Positions 1 to 8,059 of a stretch of DNA of 64,000 nt are shown in pieces. The stretch's first letter is position 1. Each line of letters begins with the position of its first letter. The stretch spans positions 806,001 through 870,000 of the forward strand of contig NZ_JABMLK010000001.1 of assembly GCF_013394855.1 (NCBI RefSeq), in the 5' to 3' direction. Made by a program: the position numbers and the translations under genes. This DNA is from Limnobaculum xujianqingii. Its GTDB lineage: Bacteria; Pseudomonadota; Gammaproteobacteria; Enterobacterales; Enterobacteriaceae. The notes below the pieces were generated by a model, which was not told where the DNA came from, did not search any database, and saw only the letters and a list, made by a program, of their open reading frames with translations.

Positions 1-2
1 AG

Positions 3-320
3 GTTGAAATACCTGGCTCTGTAATGAATGAAATGAGAGATAATGGGGTTCTCCCTGGTCAAGCTATTGCATCACATCAATTAGGAACAACTCTTCCTAT
101 TGGTTCTGACAACAAACCAGTTACACCAGAGCTTTTGGATACTGAGTTACTTCACAGAATCGCTGCTATGCTAGATAACGCCGCCAAGCAAGCTGGCAAG
201 CGCTGGACTATAGTACAGTTGGTTGACGCTGTTGCACTTGTGTATAACTTCCTGATACAGGAAGAGAATGTTAATGATGAAAAGATAGAACGGACATTAC
301 GATTAGTAGTGAACCGTTAA
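3..320 (+). CDS. hypothetical prophage protein, probably 5' partial
   Basis: I do not recognise this protein. The reading frame is open to the left edge of the window, and the first ATG at position 24 has no ribosome binding site in front of it, so the gene probably starts before the window. The visible part is about 105 residues, soluble, with a helical acidic C-terminus and no membrane segment. It precedes the accessory membrane-protein gene on the same strand by 32 nt, so the two may be co-transcribed in the region between early and lysis genes of the Mu-like prophage. Confidence 0.5.
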   Translation, partial: VEIPGSVMNEMRDNGVLPGQAIASHQLGTTLPIGSDNKPVTPELLDTELLHRIAAMLDNAAKQAGKRWTIVQLVDAVALVYNFLIQEENVNDEKIERTLRLVVNR

Positions 321-352
321 TAATTATAACGAAGGTATCAGGAGGCTCAGGC

Positions 353-895
353 ATGAGCGGAAATCAAAATATTGAAGATTTAGCAAACCAAATAGCCAGT
401 ACTTTAGAAAGTCTCCCTAACGACGGCAAAGAACGCCAGATGACGATTACCATTGGTGGTAATAATCACGGTACTGTTGTTATGGGGTCGAATATCACTA
501 TAAACCCACCACCTGAACGTGTCCGTGAGCCCCAAGATATGAGCACATCTGAACTACAACAGTTACGTGAAAATTGGCAAGTAGAAGTACGTTCAGCATT
601 TTGGCGAAAATGGTTCAACACCCCATCACTAATAGTTTTTGCCTTACTCATTGCTATGTTAGGCATGATTTTGTGGCCAATATCAGAATTTTCAGCTAGG
701 GGTATTGCTTCTGCATTATTACAAAATAACGAGACTAATATTCTAACTTTCCCTGTCGTTATCGGTTTTGCCTCTCTACTACTGGCATCAGGCATCTGGT
801 TTGACCGAGTAAGAAAAGTTGAAGATCGTTTAATTAAAGAAAATAAAGAACAGATTGACAATATTAACGTTATTTTGCGCCGCAGAGGCTATTAA
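353..895 (+). CDS. hypothetical two-pass membrane protein (prophage accessory)
   Basis: Unrecognised 180-residue protein. A strong AGGAGG-type site precedes the ATG. Residues 1-50 are polar, with a Gly/Asn-rich strand around GGNNHGTVVMGSN (35-47). Two hydrophobic helices follow at about 92-110 and 130-150, and the C-terminus is charged and helical. A soluble N-terminal domain on a two-helix anchor is seen in inner-membrane accessory and superinfection-exclusion proteins, but no family was identified. It lies upstream of the lysis genes and directly before another unknown gene, so an accessory (moron) role is inferred. Confidence 0.6.
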   Translation: MSGNQNIEDLANQIASTLESLPNDGKERQMTITIGGNNHGTVVMGSNITINPPPERVREPQDMSTSELQQLRENWQVEVRSAFWRKWFNTPSLIVFALLIAMLGMILWPISEFSARGIASALLQNNETNILTFPVVIGFASLLLASGIWFDRVRKVEDRLIKENKEQIDNINVILRRRGY

Positions 896-908
896 TAAGG
901 ATATTAAA

Positions 909-1355
909 TTGGATGATTTAAAACAGGTTTTTCACCAAATAAAGTTAAAAGTAATAGCATCTGATGAGTTTTGTGGAGCATACCTTCACGCTTGGGATGC
1001 TGAAGTGTATCCGTTATTACATGAAGATATGGATACTGAGTTAGAGCAACCGCTAGAAGTATATGATTCAATATTTGATATCCCATCATCTAAAGTTGAA
1101 GTTGTTTTAAATTATATGAATCTTGCTTACCTGAGAAAGAAAGCACTGACGTTTTATGGGCTCGAAAAGGTATTTGGTGGTCAATATGATGAACAATATG
1201 GCCGGGGTGTGTTAGTCGATATTTGTCGATATCTGTATTTATCTGATTGCTTTTGTGAATCATTTTGGATTGGGCTTTTGGCTGAAGGCAAACACCCTGC
1301 CGAGGCCGGTTTTTTAACCCGTCCATTCAATAAATCTGAAATTTTATTGTCGTAG
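909..1355 (+). CDS. hypothetical prophage protein
   Basis: Unrecognised 148-residue protein. The best start is a TTG at 909 preceded 7 nt upstream by TAAGGA; the open frame extends further upstream but would overlap the previous gene without a better ribosome site. It is acidic at the N-terminus, lacks membrane segments and is rich in aromatic residues, with several cysteines in the last third. It follows the two-pass membrane protein by 13 nt, suggesting a two-gene accessory unit. Confidence 0.5.
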   Translation: MDDLKQVFHQIKLKVIASDEFCGAYLHAWDAEVYPLLHEDMDTELEQPLEVYDSIFDIPSSKVEVVLNYMNLAYLRKKALTFYGLEKVFGGQYDEQYGRGVLVDICRYLYLSDCFCESFWIGLLAEGKHPAEAGFLTRPFNKSEILLS

Positions 1356-1427
1356 TTCACTGTTTTTAAATGCGACACTGAATAGCTTTTAGTTAATTTC
1401 ATTTGTTATAACAGCTAGGATAAAGCA

Positions 1428-1997
1428 ATGAATAAAATACCCTGTACATTTTTATTATTAGCAACCCTGACATATACGGGAATTGTCGCAGCAACTGATA
1501 TTGTAAAACCACTCAATATTCCAGAGGCAAGAGAGAAAGCAGAATTGACAGTAAATACATTAATGTCACTTGAAAAAAAATTTATGGCTAATGTTCAGGC
1601 TGGTATGAGTGCTCAGCAAATGAAGCAAGAAATATCTCAACCATTATTCACATTACTTGAGCAGTGGCCTCATTCTTATGTTGATGACGGTGATGCTCAA
1701 GCACACTTTCTGAGCTGCCGTGATTCAATTAGTAATCTTCAGAGTGTGGTTTCATCTGTAGTTAAGCCAATGAGTAAAAATAAGGAAACCAATAAAAAGA
1801 GCTTTAATGTTGCATTAGAGCGTTATGAAGAATCAGGCCAAGTTTGTCAGAAAATGCTGAACATGACTGATAAAGAGCTAGCCGCAATTGACAAACAAAA
1901 GCGAGAAGCTAAGTGCACTAAAAAGAGTGTCATTTTTGACGTTGATAAAGGCGAAATGGTTGAGCAACCCAAACCTGCCTACTGTACTAAGTCATAA
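1428..1997 (+). CDS. hypothetical secreted protein (prophage accessory)
   Basis: A 189-residue protein with a clear signal peptide (hydrophobic residues 7-21, likely cleavage after Ala22), hence periplasmic or exported. The mature part is helical and lysine-rich with several cysteines that could form disulfides. Near the C-terminus it contains VIFDVDKGEM, a segment also present in variant form twice in this prophage's gpD baseplate protein. No family recognised. It has its own intergenic leader and is followed by the hairpin at 2049-2072. Probably an accessory gene expressed separately from the late operon. Confidence 0.6.
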   Translation: MNKIPCTFLLLATLTYTGIVAATDIVKPLNIPEAREKAELTVNTLMSLEKKFMANVQAGMSAQQMKQEISQPLFTLLEQWPHSYVDDGDAQAHFLSCRDSISNLQSVVSSVVKPMSKNKETNKKSFNVALERYEESGQVCQKMLNMTDKELAAIDKQKREAKCTKKSVIFDVDKGEMVEQPKPAYCTKS

Positions 1998-2017
1998 TCC
2001 ATCACCAGAAAATAAGC

Positions 2018-2035
2018 TTTAATCTCGGCTAAAAT
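2018..2035 (+). promoter_or_regulatory. putative late promoter, copy A (lysis unit)
   Basis: One of four intergenic copies of TTTAAnCYYSRYTAAAAT. TAAAAT at 2030-2035 would be the -10 element; there is no matching -35 hexamer, as expected for activator-dependent late promoters. It lies 59 nt before the holin start. Transcription starting about 7 nt downstream would place the hairpins at 2040-2089 in the leader. Confidence 0.6.
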
Positions 2036-2039
2036 ACCC

Positions 2040-2089
2040 AAACCCCAGCACCGCCTACTATGGCGGTGTTTTCAATTCTATTGGGGTTT
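2040..2089 (+). promoter_or_regulatory. leader hairpin that can cover the holin ribosome site
   Basis: AAACCCCA at 2040-2047 is perfectly complementary to TGGGGTTT at 2082-2089, which contains the GGGG ribosome binding site of the holin start at 2095. The inner hairpin (2049-2068) brings the arms together. In the predicted leader this fold would hide the ribosome site, so it may delay lysis gene translation. The structure is seen in sequence; the function is inferred. Confidence 0.45.
2049..2072 (+). terminator. hairpin with T tract before holin
   Basis: CACCGCC (2049-2055) pairs with GGCGGTG (2062-2068) around a six-base loop and is followed by TTTT. It can terminate the upstream secreted-protein gene. 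It also lies just after late promoter copy A, so it may act as an attenuator or leader stem. Confidence 0.6.
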
Positions 2090-2094
2090 AAATC

Positions 2095-2463
2095 ATGTCG
2101 TTACTAAAAAGTGTCCGCCAACATCGTTTACTGACCTGGGCGTTAGCCACCGTCATCCTACTCGGCGTTATCGCCGTTCTGTCACCACAGCAGTTACCTG
2201 TCACTCTCTATAAGCTTTCTCTGGTCTCCTTAGCGGCGGTGATCGGGTATCACTTAGACCGGGCATTATTTCCGTATGCCAGCCCCGGTAGTTACTTGGT
2301 TGATAACTGGAAAGCTATCAGTGCTCACCCGATTAACGGAGTGGATAAACTTGAACCTGAATACCCGGTAATTAGTGGTTATCAGCGTATATTCGCCGCT
2401 GTTCTGTTGCGCCGGGCGATTGTCGTCATGGCCGTTATTCTTGGCGTAACATTGGGGCTGTAA
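2095..2463 (+). CDS. putative holin
   Basis: A 122-residue inner-membrane protein with hydrophobic helices at about 14-30, 35-52 and 100-120. Its size and its position directly before the lytic enzyme and the spanin genes match putative holins of Mu-like prophages, which permeabilise the inner membrane at lysis time. It is the first gene after late promoter copy A. The gap to the next gene is 2 nt, so the lysis genes form one transcript. Confidence 0.7.
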   Translation: MSLLKSVRQHRLLTWALATVILLGVIAVLSPQQLPVTLYKLSLVSLAAVIGYHLDRALFPYASPGSYLVDNWKAISAHPINGVDKLEPEYPVISGYQRIFAAVLLRRAIVVMAVILGVTLGL

Positions 2464-2465
2464 TC

Positions 2466-3077
2466 ATGAGAGCCGTTATCTTACTTATCTTACTGATAAC
2501 GGCCTGTCATCCGGTGCTGGCTTCAACAATACCGGCTGATGCGGCCCGTTATAAGCGCGACCTTATCCGTGTTTCCCATGCTGAATGGGGACTGGATGCA
2601 CCGGTAGCCACTTTCGCTGCCCAAATCCATCAAGAAAGCCGCTGGCGCACTGATGCCCGTTCGCCAGTCGGCGCTCTTGGCTTAGCTCAGTTTATGCCAG
2701 GAACATCAAAGTGGATTGCCGGTACCTATCCTGACCGTCTCGACGGTAATCAACCCTATAACCCGATGTGGTCTCTACAAGCTCTGATTATCTATAACCG
2801 ATGGCATTACCAGCGTATCCCCGCGCAGACAGATTGTGACCGCTGGGCCTTTACGCTAAGCGCCTACAACGGTGGCTTAGGCTGGGTTCAGCGTGACAAG
2901 AAGAAGGCAGCAGCTCAGGGGCTTGATGCCAGCCGTTATTGGGGCTCGGTTGAGTATGTTAATGCCGGGCGCAGCGCTGCCAACTTTAAGGAAAATCGGG
3001 GTTATCCAGACCGAATCATTAACCGCTGGCAACCGCTATATCAGGATGCTGGCTGGGGGATTGGTGTATGCAATTAA
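2466..3077 (+). CDS. endolysin: lytic transglycosylase (SLT family)
   Basis: A 203-residue muramidase-type lytic transglycosylase that cleaves the glycan backbone of peptidoglycan. The SLT fold is shown by the catalytic Glu57 in QESRW, the GLAQFMPGT motif at about 72-80, and the later AYNGG motif. The N-terminus is hydrophobic (3-20); LITAC at 10-14 also fits a lipobox, so it may be membrane-tethered or Sec-exported rather than holin-released. It sits between holin and Rz, completing the lysis cassette. Confidence 0.85.
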   Translation: MRAVILLILLITACHPVLASTIPADAARYKRDLIRVSHAEWGLDAPVATFAAQIHQESRWRTDARSPVGALGLAQFMPGTSKWIAGTYPDRLDGNQPYNPMWSLQALIIYNRWHYQRIPAQTDCDRWAFTLSAYNGGLGWVQRDKKKAAAQGLDASRYWGSVEYVNAGRSAANFKENRGYPDRIINRWQPLYQDAGWGIGVCN

Positions 3078-3475
3078 GAACCATCTACCTCATTTTTAGC
3101 GTCATTGCACTGGTGCTGGGTTTCTCCCGTTATTACTACCAACAGGGATTGTCCCAAGGCCAATTGGATTGCGCTCAAGGTAAAGCTGAATCGGCGCAAA
3201 GCCAGTTAAGCCAGTTCGTATCGGCCAGTCAGCAATTGGCCATCAATGCAAACCGAGCCAGCAAAAACCTGTCGGTAAAAATAGCGGCCCAAACGGCTGC
3301 TGACCAACACAGTACCCAGGAGATCCGCTATGTACTTAAAACAGTTACTCGCAATCGCTGTGAGTTTCCTCCTGATGTCATGCACCAACTTGAACAGGCC
3401 AGACTACGAGCCAATCAGGCTGCTACCAGCGGCATTGGCAGTGAGCTGTCTCCCTCTGCCAGCACCGGAGAATAA
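3068..3475 (+). CDS. Rz-like inner-membrane spanin
   Basis: A 135-residue protein with one N-terminal membrane helix (about 4-22) and a periplasmic coiled-coil-like body, the layout of i-spanins that link the inner membrane to an outer-membrane partner for the last step of lysis. It overlaps the transglycosylase stop by 10 nt and holds the start of the Rz1-like gene in another frame. Assignment rests on topology and context. Confidence 0.7.
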   Translation: MQLRTIYLIFSVIALVLGFSRYYYQQGLSQGQLDCAQGKAESAQSQLSQFVSASQQLAINANRASKNLSVKIAAQTAADQHSTQEIRYVLKTVTRNRCEFPPDVMHQLEQARLRANQAATSGIGSELSPSASTGE

Positions 3476-3593
3476 CGGTGATGACGCTATCGTTATTGCA
3501 TTAAAACAGGCTTATGACGGCTATGGCCTGTGTGCCGGACGTTACGTTGAGTTACTTAATTATCTACAGGATTTAGACGATGGACGATATTGA
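3330..3593 (+). CDS. Rz1-like outer-membrane spanin lipoprotein
   Basis: An 87-residue lipoprotein read in a different frame from inside the Rz-like gene. It has a lipobox (LLMSC, Cys18) after a hydrophobic signal and a proline-containing mature region, as expected for Rz1 o-spanins. The start is embedded in Rz and the stop lies 118 nt beyond it, an overlapping arrangement typical of spanin pairs. Confidence 0.75.
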   Translation: MYLKQLLAIAVSFLLMSCTNLNRPDYEPIRLLPAALAVSCLPLPAPENNGDDAIVIALKQAYDGYGLCAGRYVELLNYLQDLDDGRY

Positions 3594-3783
3594 TCGCGCT
3601 AGTGAGCTGGAAACCCAGCAACGGGAACGCGCACTAAAAGCTCGACAGCAGCCTGACACTATTGGTAGCAGCCGTTGCTTTGATTGTGACGACCCCATAC
3701 CTGAAGAGCGGCGTAAAGCATTACCCAGCGTTATCCGTTGTGTGCATTGCCAACAAATTCATGAAATTTGGGGAAGCAAATGA
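3580..3783 (+). CDS. TraR/DksA-family zinc-finger protein
   Basis: A 67-residue protein with a C4 zinc finger (CFDCDDPIPEERR followed by CVHC), the signature of TraR/DksA-like factors that enter the RNA polymerase secondary channel. Short versions are common in Mu-like and P2-like phages, and the P2-like prophage in this window has its own copy. It overlaps the Rz1 stop by 14 nt. A role in tuning host transcription is inferred from the family. Confidence 0.8.
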   Translation: MDDIDRASELETQQRERALKARQQPDTIGSSRCFDCDDPIPEERRKALPSVIRCVHCQQIHEIWGSK

Positions 3784-4091
3784 TTATCGAAGTGAAGTTT
3801 TGGGAAGTGCTATCCCTACTTATGGCATTTATGGGTTTTGTCTTTGCGGCTGGAAAAATCTTGATGGCTCAGGTTGAAAAACGCCTAGATATCCGATTTG
3901 AAGAGCTGGAGAACGCCCGGAAGAAAACAGAAAGCGGCCATATGCGGATGGAGCGTGAGTTTTTGGAGTTCAAAGCCACGTTACCGCTGGAATATGTCCG
4001 TCGTGATGACTTTATACGCAGCCAGACAGTGATAGAAGCCAAGCTGGATGCACTCTATAACCGCTTAGATTCCATCGGTAAACAGAAGTGA
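3780..4091 (+). CDS. small membrane/coiled-coil protein (DUF2730-like)
   Basis: A 103-residue protein with one N-terminal membrane helix (about 8-27) followed by a charged coiled-coil region. The ATG at 3780 overlaps the previous stop (ATGA) and follows GGGAAG. Proteins of this size and layout lie just before the terminase genes in Mu-like phages. The function is not established. Confidence 0.6.
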   Translation: MIIEVKFWEVLSLLMAFMGFVFAAGKILMAQVEKRLDIRFEELENARKKTESGHMRMEREFLEFKATLPLEYVRRDDFIRSQTVIEAKLDALYNRLDSIGKQK

Positions 4092-4111
4092 ACTGAGATA
4101 AGGAGAATGCA

Positions 4112-4420
4112 ATGGACTATCAACGTCACCGCCGTGAAGCAATGCGCTGGAATATACTGCTGATGCTGTATAAATCGCGCCCGTATACCACGAATGAACG
4201 TTTTATTGTGGACGTTATTGGGGCAATTTATCCCGATGTAACCGCGCTGGAGCTACGTCAAGAATTAGATTACCTGGCTGACCGCAAAATGCTGGAGTTA
4301 AACAAACAGCCATCAGGTATCTGGTTTTCCGACCTTACTCGTTTGGGTGTTGATCTGGTGGAATACACCATAGATTGTGGGCCGGGTATCGCTCGCCCCA
4401 TGAAATACTGGAGTGAATGA
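4112..4420 (+). CDS. Mu-like small protein with winged-helix-like fold
   Basis: A 102-residue protein preceded by AAGGAGA. Length, position and sequence (RWNILLML near the N-terminus, then a regular helix pattern and a short beta-like C-terminus) match the small ArsR-like proteins found upstream of the small terminase gene in Mu-like prophages. It may bind DNA during packaging; this is inferred. Confidence 0.55.
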   Translation: MDYQRHRREAMRWNILLMLYKSRPYTTNERFIVDVIGAIYPDVTALELRQELDYLADRKMLELNKQPSGIWFSDLTRLGVDLVEYTIDCGPGIARPMKYWSE

Positions 4421-4422
4421 CC

Positions 4423-4977
4423 ATGGCCAGACGCAGCACTATCGACAAGCTACCGGCTGAGGTTCGTCATTGGCTGGAACGTGCTCTGACAGATAGTAAT
4501 TTCAGTGGCTATCAGGAACTGGAAGAACTGATGCAGGGGAAAGGCTATCAAATCAGCAAGTCTGCGATCTTCCGTTACGGTAAAAAGATTGAAAAACGGT
4601 TTGCCACCATCAAAGCCAGTACTGAAGCTGCCCGTCTCCTGACTGAAGGTGCGTCTGATGACAAAGATGCACGTTCAGAAGCCATTATTGCCCTTGTTCA
4701 AAGCGAGCTATTTGAAACCCTGATCAACCTTCAGGAAGCGGACGAGACTGAAGACAAAGAGAAACGGGTTAACTTGCTGTCTACGGCGGCTAAGAATATA
4801 GCCACGCTCACCCGAGCCAGCGTTAACCTAAAACGTTACCAGGCTGATATTCGCAAAGAGGTTAGAGAGGAACTGCTACGCGAACAAAGCGCCAATCTGG
4901 ATAAAGAAGCTAAAGCCCAGGGGCTGGATGAAAACGCCGTTCAGTTCTGGCGTGAAAAAATCTTGGGGATCAAGTAA
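4423..4977 (+). CDS. DUF3486 protein, likely small terminase (Mu gp27-like)
   Basis: A 184-residue helical protein beginning MARRSTIDKL, characteristic of the DUF3486 family (Mu gp27), which sits just before the large terminase and probably acts as the DNA-recognition subunit in headful packaging. An in-frame ATG lies 6 nt upstream at 4417; 4423 has better spacing to GGAG. The stop overlaps the terminase start by one base. Confidence 0.75.
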   Translation: MARRSTIDKLPAEVRHWLERALTDSNFSGYQELEELMQGKGYQISKSAIFRYGKKIEKRFATIKASTEAARLLTEGASDDKDARSEAIIALVQSELFETLINLQEADETEDKEKRVNLLSTAAKNIATLTRASVNLKRYQADIRKEVREELLREQSANLDKEAKAQGLDENAVQFWREKILGIK

Positions 4978-6584
4978 TGAAGCCGCTAGCCTCAACCTTG
5001 CGCGTTGTTGAATGGGAAGAATTACCATCCCGCGCGCGTGATATTCCCAGTAACTTTAATCCTACGGCTGAAGGTGTGCTAATGGCTCACCAGATTGAGG
5101 TTTTGAAGATTAAAACCTCAATTCTTGCCATACCTAAAGGGCGGCGTACCGGTATTACCTTTGCCTTTGGTTTTGAGGCTGTATTGACCGCTGCATCACA
5201 GAAAGCGATTGGGGGTATGGATGTCTTCTATATCGGTGATACAAAAGAAAAAGGCTTAGAGTTCATTGGGTATTGTGCCAAGTTCTCCCGTGTTATTGCG
5301 GAACAGCAAAGTGCTTCAGTTTCCAGCATCGAAGAGTTCTTATTTGAAGATCAGGATGAGAACGGTAAAACCCGCCATATTACCGCTTACCGGATACGGT
5401 ACTCATCTGGTTATCAGGTTGTCGCACTCTCATCCCGTCCGGCAAATATCCGAGGTTTGCAAGGGCTGGTTATTATTGATGAGGCGGCATTCCATCAGGA
5501 TGTTCAAGGCGTGCTAGACGCGGCTACGGCGCTACTCATTTGGGGGGGGCGCATTATCGTTATCTCTTCCCACAAGGGTAAAAGTAATCCGTTCAATCAG
5601 TTTGTTAATGATATTGAAAATGGCCTTTATGGGCCTGATGCCTCTGTATATCGGGTGACGTTTGATGATGCTGTGGCGAACGGGCTCTTTGAGCGCGTTT
5701 GTTTCATGAAGGGTGAAGCCCCGACAGTAGAAAGCAAGAAAGCCTGGTATACACGAATTCGTAACGCTTATGGCCCCCGTAAAGCGGCGATGCGTGAGGA
5801 GTTAGATGCTATTCCACGTGATGGCAACGGTGTGTGTATTCCGGGTGTCTGGATTGAAAACGCCATGCCACCCAGTCCTGACCGTGTGGTGTTACGCCTG
5901 ATTCTAGATGATGACTTTGCCAAAAAGCCTAATGAAGAACGGAAGTCTTTTGTGGCTGACTGGATAGCGCGTTATTTAGAGCCAGTCATCGAAAAACTGG
6001 ATAAAAACCTACGCTATGCCTTTGGTGAAGACTTTGCCCGTCACCGTGACTTTTCCTCAGTTCTACTGATGGCGGTGTTGCCTAATCTCTATCGTGACGT
6101 GCCACTTATCATTGAGATGCACAAGGTTCCTACCAGACAGCAGGAACAGATCCTTTGGCACTTACTCCACGCTATCCAGCGTTTTTCTGGGGGAATGGAT
6201 GCTACCGGCCCCGGCCAGACATTGGCTGAATATACCGCTGATGAATTTGGTCATGACCGTATTGCCCAGGTCAATTTAAGCCGTTCATGGTATGGCACGT
6301 GGATGCCTAAGATGATCCAAGGGTTTGAGGACGGCATTATCACTTTACCCGCTGACGATAACGTCAAACAGGATATTCACTCCATAGAAGAGATTGACGG
6401 TATTCCTATGCTGTCGTCTGTTCGCAAAGAAGATTTGAAAGAACCCGAGCTCTATCGCCATGGTGACACGGCCATTGCACTGGTTTTAGCCTGGTATGCC
6501 TCCATTGAAATGAATAAAGGCCCGGTCAAGGCCCATTCACGTGGTAAACGGGCAACCACACAACTGTTAAAAGGATACAAATAA
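4977..6584 (+). CDS. terminase large subunit (Mu gp28-like)
   Basis: A 535-residue packaging motor: an N-terminal ATPase powers DNA translocation and a C-terminal RNase H-like nuclease cuts DNA. A P-loop-like PKGRRTGIT is at 53-61 and the Walker B segment VIIDEAA near 164-170. Acidic nuclease-type positions occur in FGEDFARHRD and later GGMDATG. Mu-type terminases package host-flanked DNA by headful cutting, so no cos site is expected in this phage. It is coupled to the portal gene by overlapping stop and start. Confidence 0.9.
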   Translation: MKPLASTLRVVEWEELPSRARDIPSNFNPTAEGVLMAHQIEVLKIKTSILAIPKGRRTGITFAFGFEAVLTAASQKAIGGMDVFYIGDTKEKGLEFIGYCAKFSRVIAEQQSASVSSIEEFLFEDQDENGKTRHITAYRIRYSSGYQVVALSSRPANIRGLQGLVIIDEAAFHQDVQGVLDAATALLIWGGRIIVISSHKGKSNPFNQFVNDIENGLYGPDASVYRVTFDDAVANGLFERVCFMKGEAPTVESKKAWYTRIRNAYGPRKAAMREELDAIPRDGNGVCIPGVWIENAMPPSPDRVVLRLILDDDFAKKPNEERKSFVADWIARYLEPVIEKLDKNLRYAFGEDFARHRDFSSVLLMAVLPNLYRDVPLIIEMHKVPTRQQEQILWHLLHAIQRFSGGMDATGPGQTLAEYTADEFGHDRIAQVNLSRSWYGTWMPKMIQGFEDGIITLPADDNVKQDIHSIEEIDGIPMLSSVRKEDLKEPELYRHGDTAIALVLAWYASIEMNKGPVKAHSRGKRATTQLLKGYK

Positions 6585-8059
6585 TGAGTCAGGGTATTTG
6601 GGTTAGTCCGAATGAATTTGTTTCTTTCTCCGAGCTAAATAGACCATCGAAAGAGGCTGTAGCGACCCGTTCACGCGTTAATGGCTCATTAGGGATTAGT
6701 GGCAAATTACAAAATCCCGATCCTGTCCTGCGTAAAATGGGCAAAAGTATCGAGGTTTATCGTGACTTGACGGCTGATGCTCACGTAGGTGGTTGCGTTC
6801 GTCGCCGTAAGTCAGCCGTTCTTGCCCTTGAACATGGTTTTGATCGGGAAAATGCTAATCCTCAGGTGGTTAATTTTTTAGAAAATGTGCTGGCAAAACT
6901 TCATATGAGAAGCATCATCAGCGGCGCGTTAGATGCTCCATTATTTGGTTATACGCCACTTGAGGTGATGTGGGCGGATGTTGATGATCACCTTGTCCCA
7001 GTCGATGTTGTTGCTAAGCCCGCTGAATGGTTCTTTTTTGACGATGAGAACCGGCTCCGTATGCGTACTAAAGATGATAAAGACGGTATTTTACTACCTG
7101 AGCGTAAGTTTATCTTATTCCGTCAGGATGCTACTTATGAGAACCCTTACGGCATTGCTGATCTGAGCCGTTGTTTCTGGCCAACCACATTTAAACGTGG
7201 TGGTTTTGAGTTCTGGCTGAAGTTTACCGAGAAATACGGTAGCCCGTTCCTAGTCGGTAAACACCCGCGCAATACCCATAACACCGAAGTAGATGCGTTA
7301 TTGGATAGCCTTGAAGCAATGGTTCAGGATGCAGTAGCCGCAATTCCTGATGATAGCTCAATAGAGATTTTGGAAGCTGCCGGTAAAGGTAGTAGTGCTG
7401 ATGTATATGAGCGTTTCTTGATGTTCTGCCGCTCTGAAGTCAGTATTGCTCTGACCGGAACGAACCAGACAACGGAAGCCGATACTACCAATGCCAGTGC
7501 TCAGGCAGGATTAACTGTGACTGAGGATATCAGGGATGCTGATGCGGAGTTAGTCTCTGAAGGCATCAATATACTAGCCCGTTGGACTGTAGAACTGAAT
7601 TTTTCAGAAAATGAAGAAGTACCCGTTTGGTCAATTCGTACACCAAAATCTATTGATAAAACGCAAGCCGAACGCGATCAAATCCTTAAAACCGCTGGCG
7701 CTAACTTTACCAACGAGTACTTTATTCGTGAATATAACCTGAAGGAAGGCGATTTAGGCGAACAACTTCCACCATCAGACGGTATGGGTTATCCCTCATT
7801 TGCTGAAAGTAAATCTCAAAAGCATGACCCGATTAAAGCCGCTGCTGACCAACTTAGCCGAGAGACGCAACCCATTATTGATGGTTGGATTGAGCGTATT
7901 CGCAGTTTTGCGGAGAAGGCTAAAAACATGGAAGAGCTTCAGGAACGGCTATTAGCCGAGTTCGATAATCTGCCTGAAGATGAGCTAGCCCAAGCGATGG
8001 CCAGCGCATTTACCGTGATTAACTTACAAGGTCGTGATGAGGTGAATAATGGCCGTTAA
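6584..8059 (+). CDS. portal protein, DUF935 family (Mu gp29-like)
   Basis: A 491-residue portal, the dodecameric ring at the capsid vertex through which DNA passes. Size, the block around YGIADLSRCFWP, and its place between terminase and F-type minor head protein fit the DUF935 family. The C-terminal 100 residues are acidic and helical. It overlaps the next gene by 11 nt. Confidence 0.88.
   Translation: MSQGIWVSPNEFVSFSELNRPSKEAVATRSRVNGSLGISGKLQNPDPVLRKMGKSIEVYRDLTADAHVGGCVRRRKSAVLALEHGFDRENANPQVVNFLENVLAKLHMRSIISGALDAPLFGYTPLEVMWADVDDHLVPVDVVAKPAEWFFFDDENRLRMRTKDDKDGILLPERKFILFRQDATYENPYGIADLSRCFWPTTFKRGGFEFWLKFTEKYGSPFLVGKHPRNTHNTEVDALLDSLEAMVQDAVAAIPDDSSIEILEAAGKGSSADVYERFLMFCRSEVSIALTGTNQTTEADTTNASAQAGLTVTEDIRDADAELVSEGINILARWTVELNFSENEEVPVWSIRTPKSIDKTQAERDQILKTAGANFTNEYFIREYNLKEGDLGEQLPPSDGMGYPSFAESKSQKHDPIKAAADQLSRETQPIIDGWIERIRSFAEKAKNMEELQERLLAEFDNLPEDELAQAMASAFTVINLQGRDEVNNGR

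Noticed and set aside
466..861. 131-residue open frame on the minus strand
   Set aside because: It lies opposite the membrane-protein gene, with no ribosome site and no recognisable protein features.
5030..5038. CGCGCGCG run inside the Mu-like terminase gene
   Set aside because: It is shorter than the three promoter tracts and lies in coding sequence, so no regulatory meaning is claimed.
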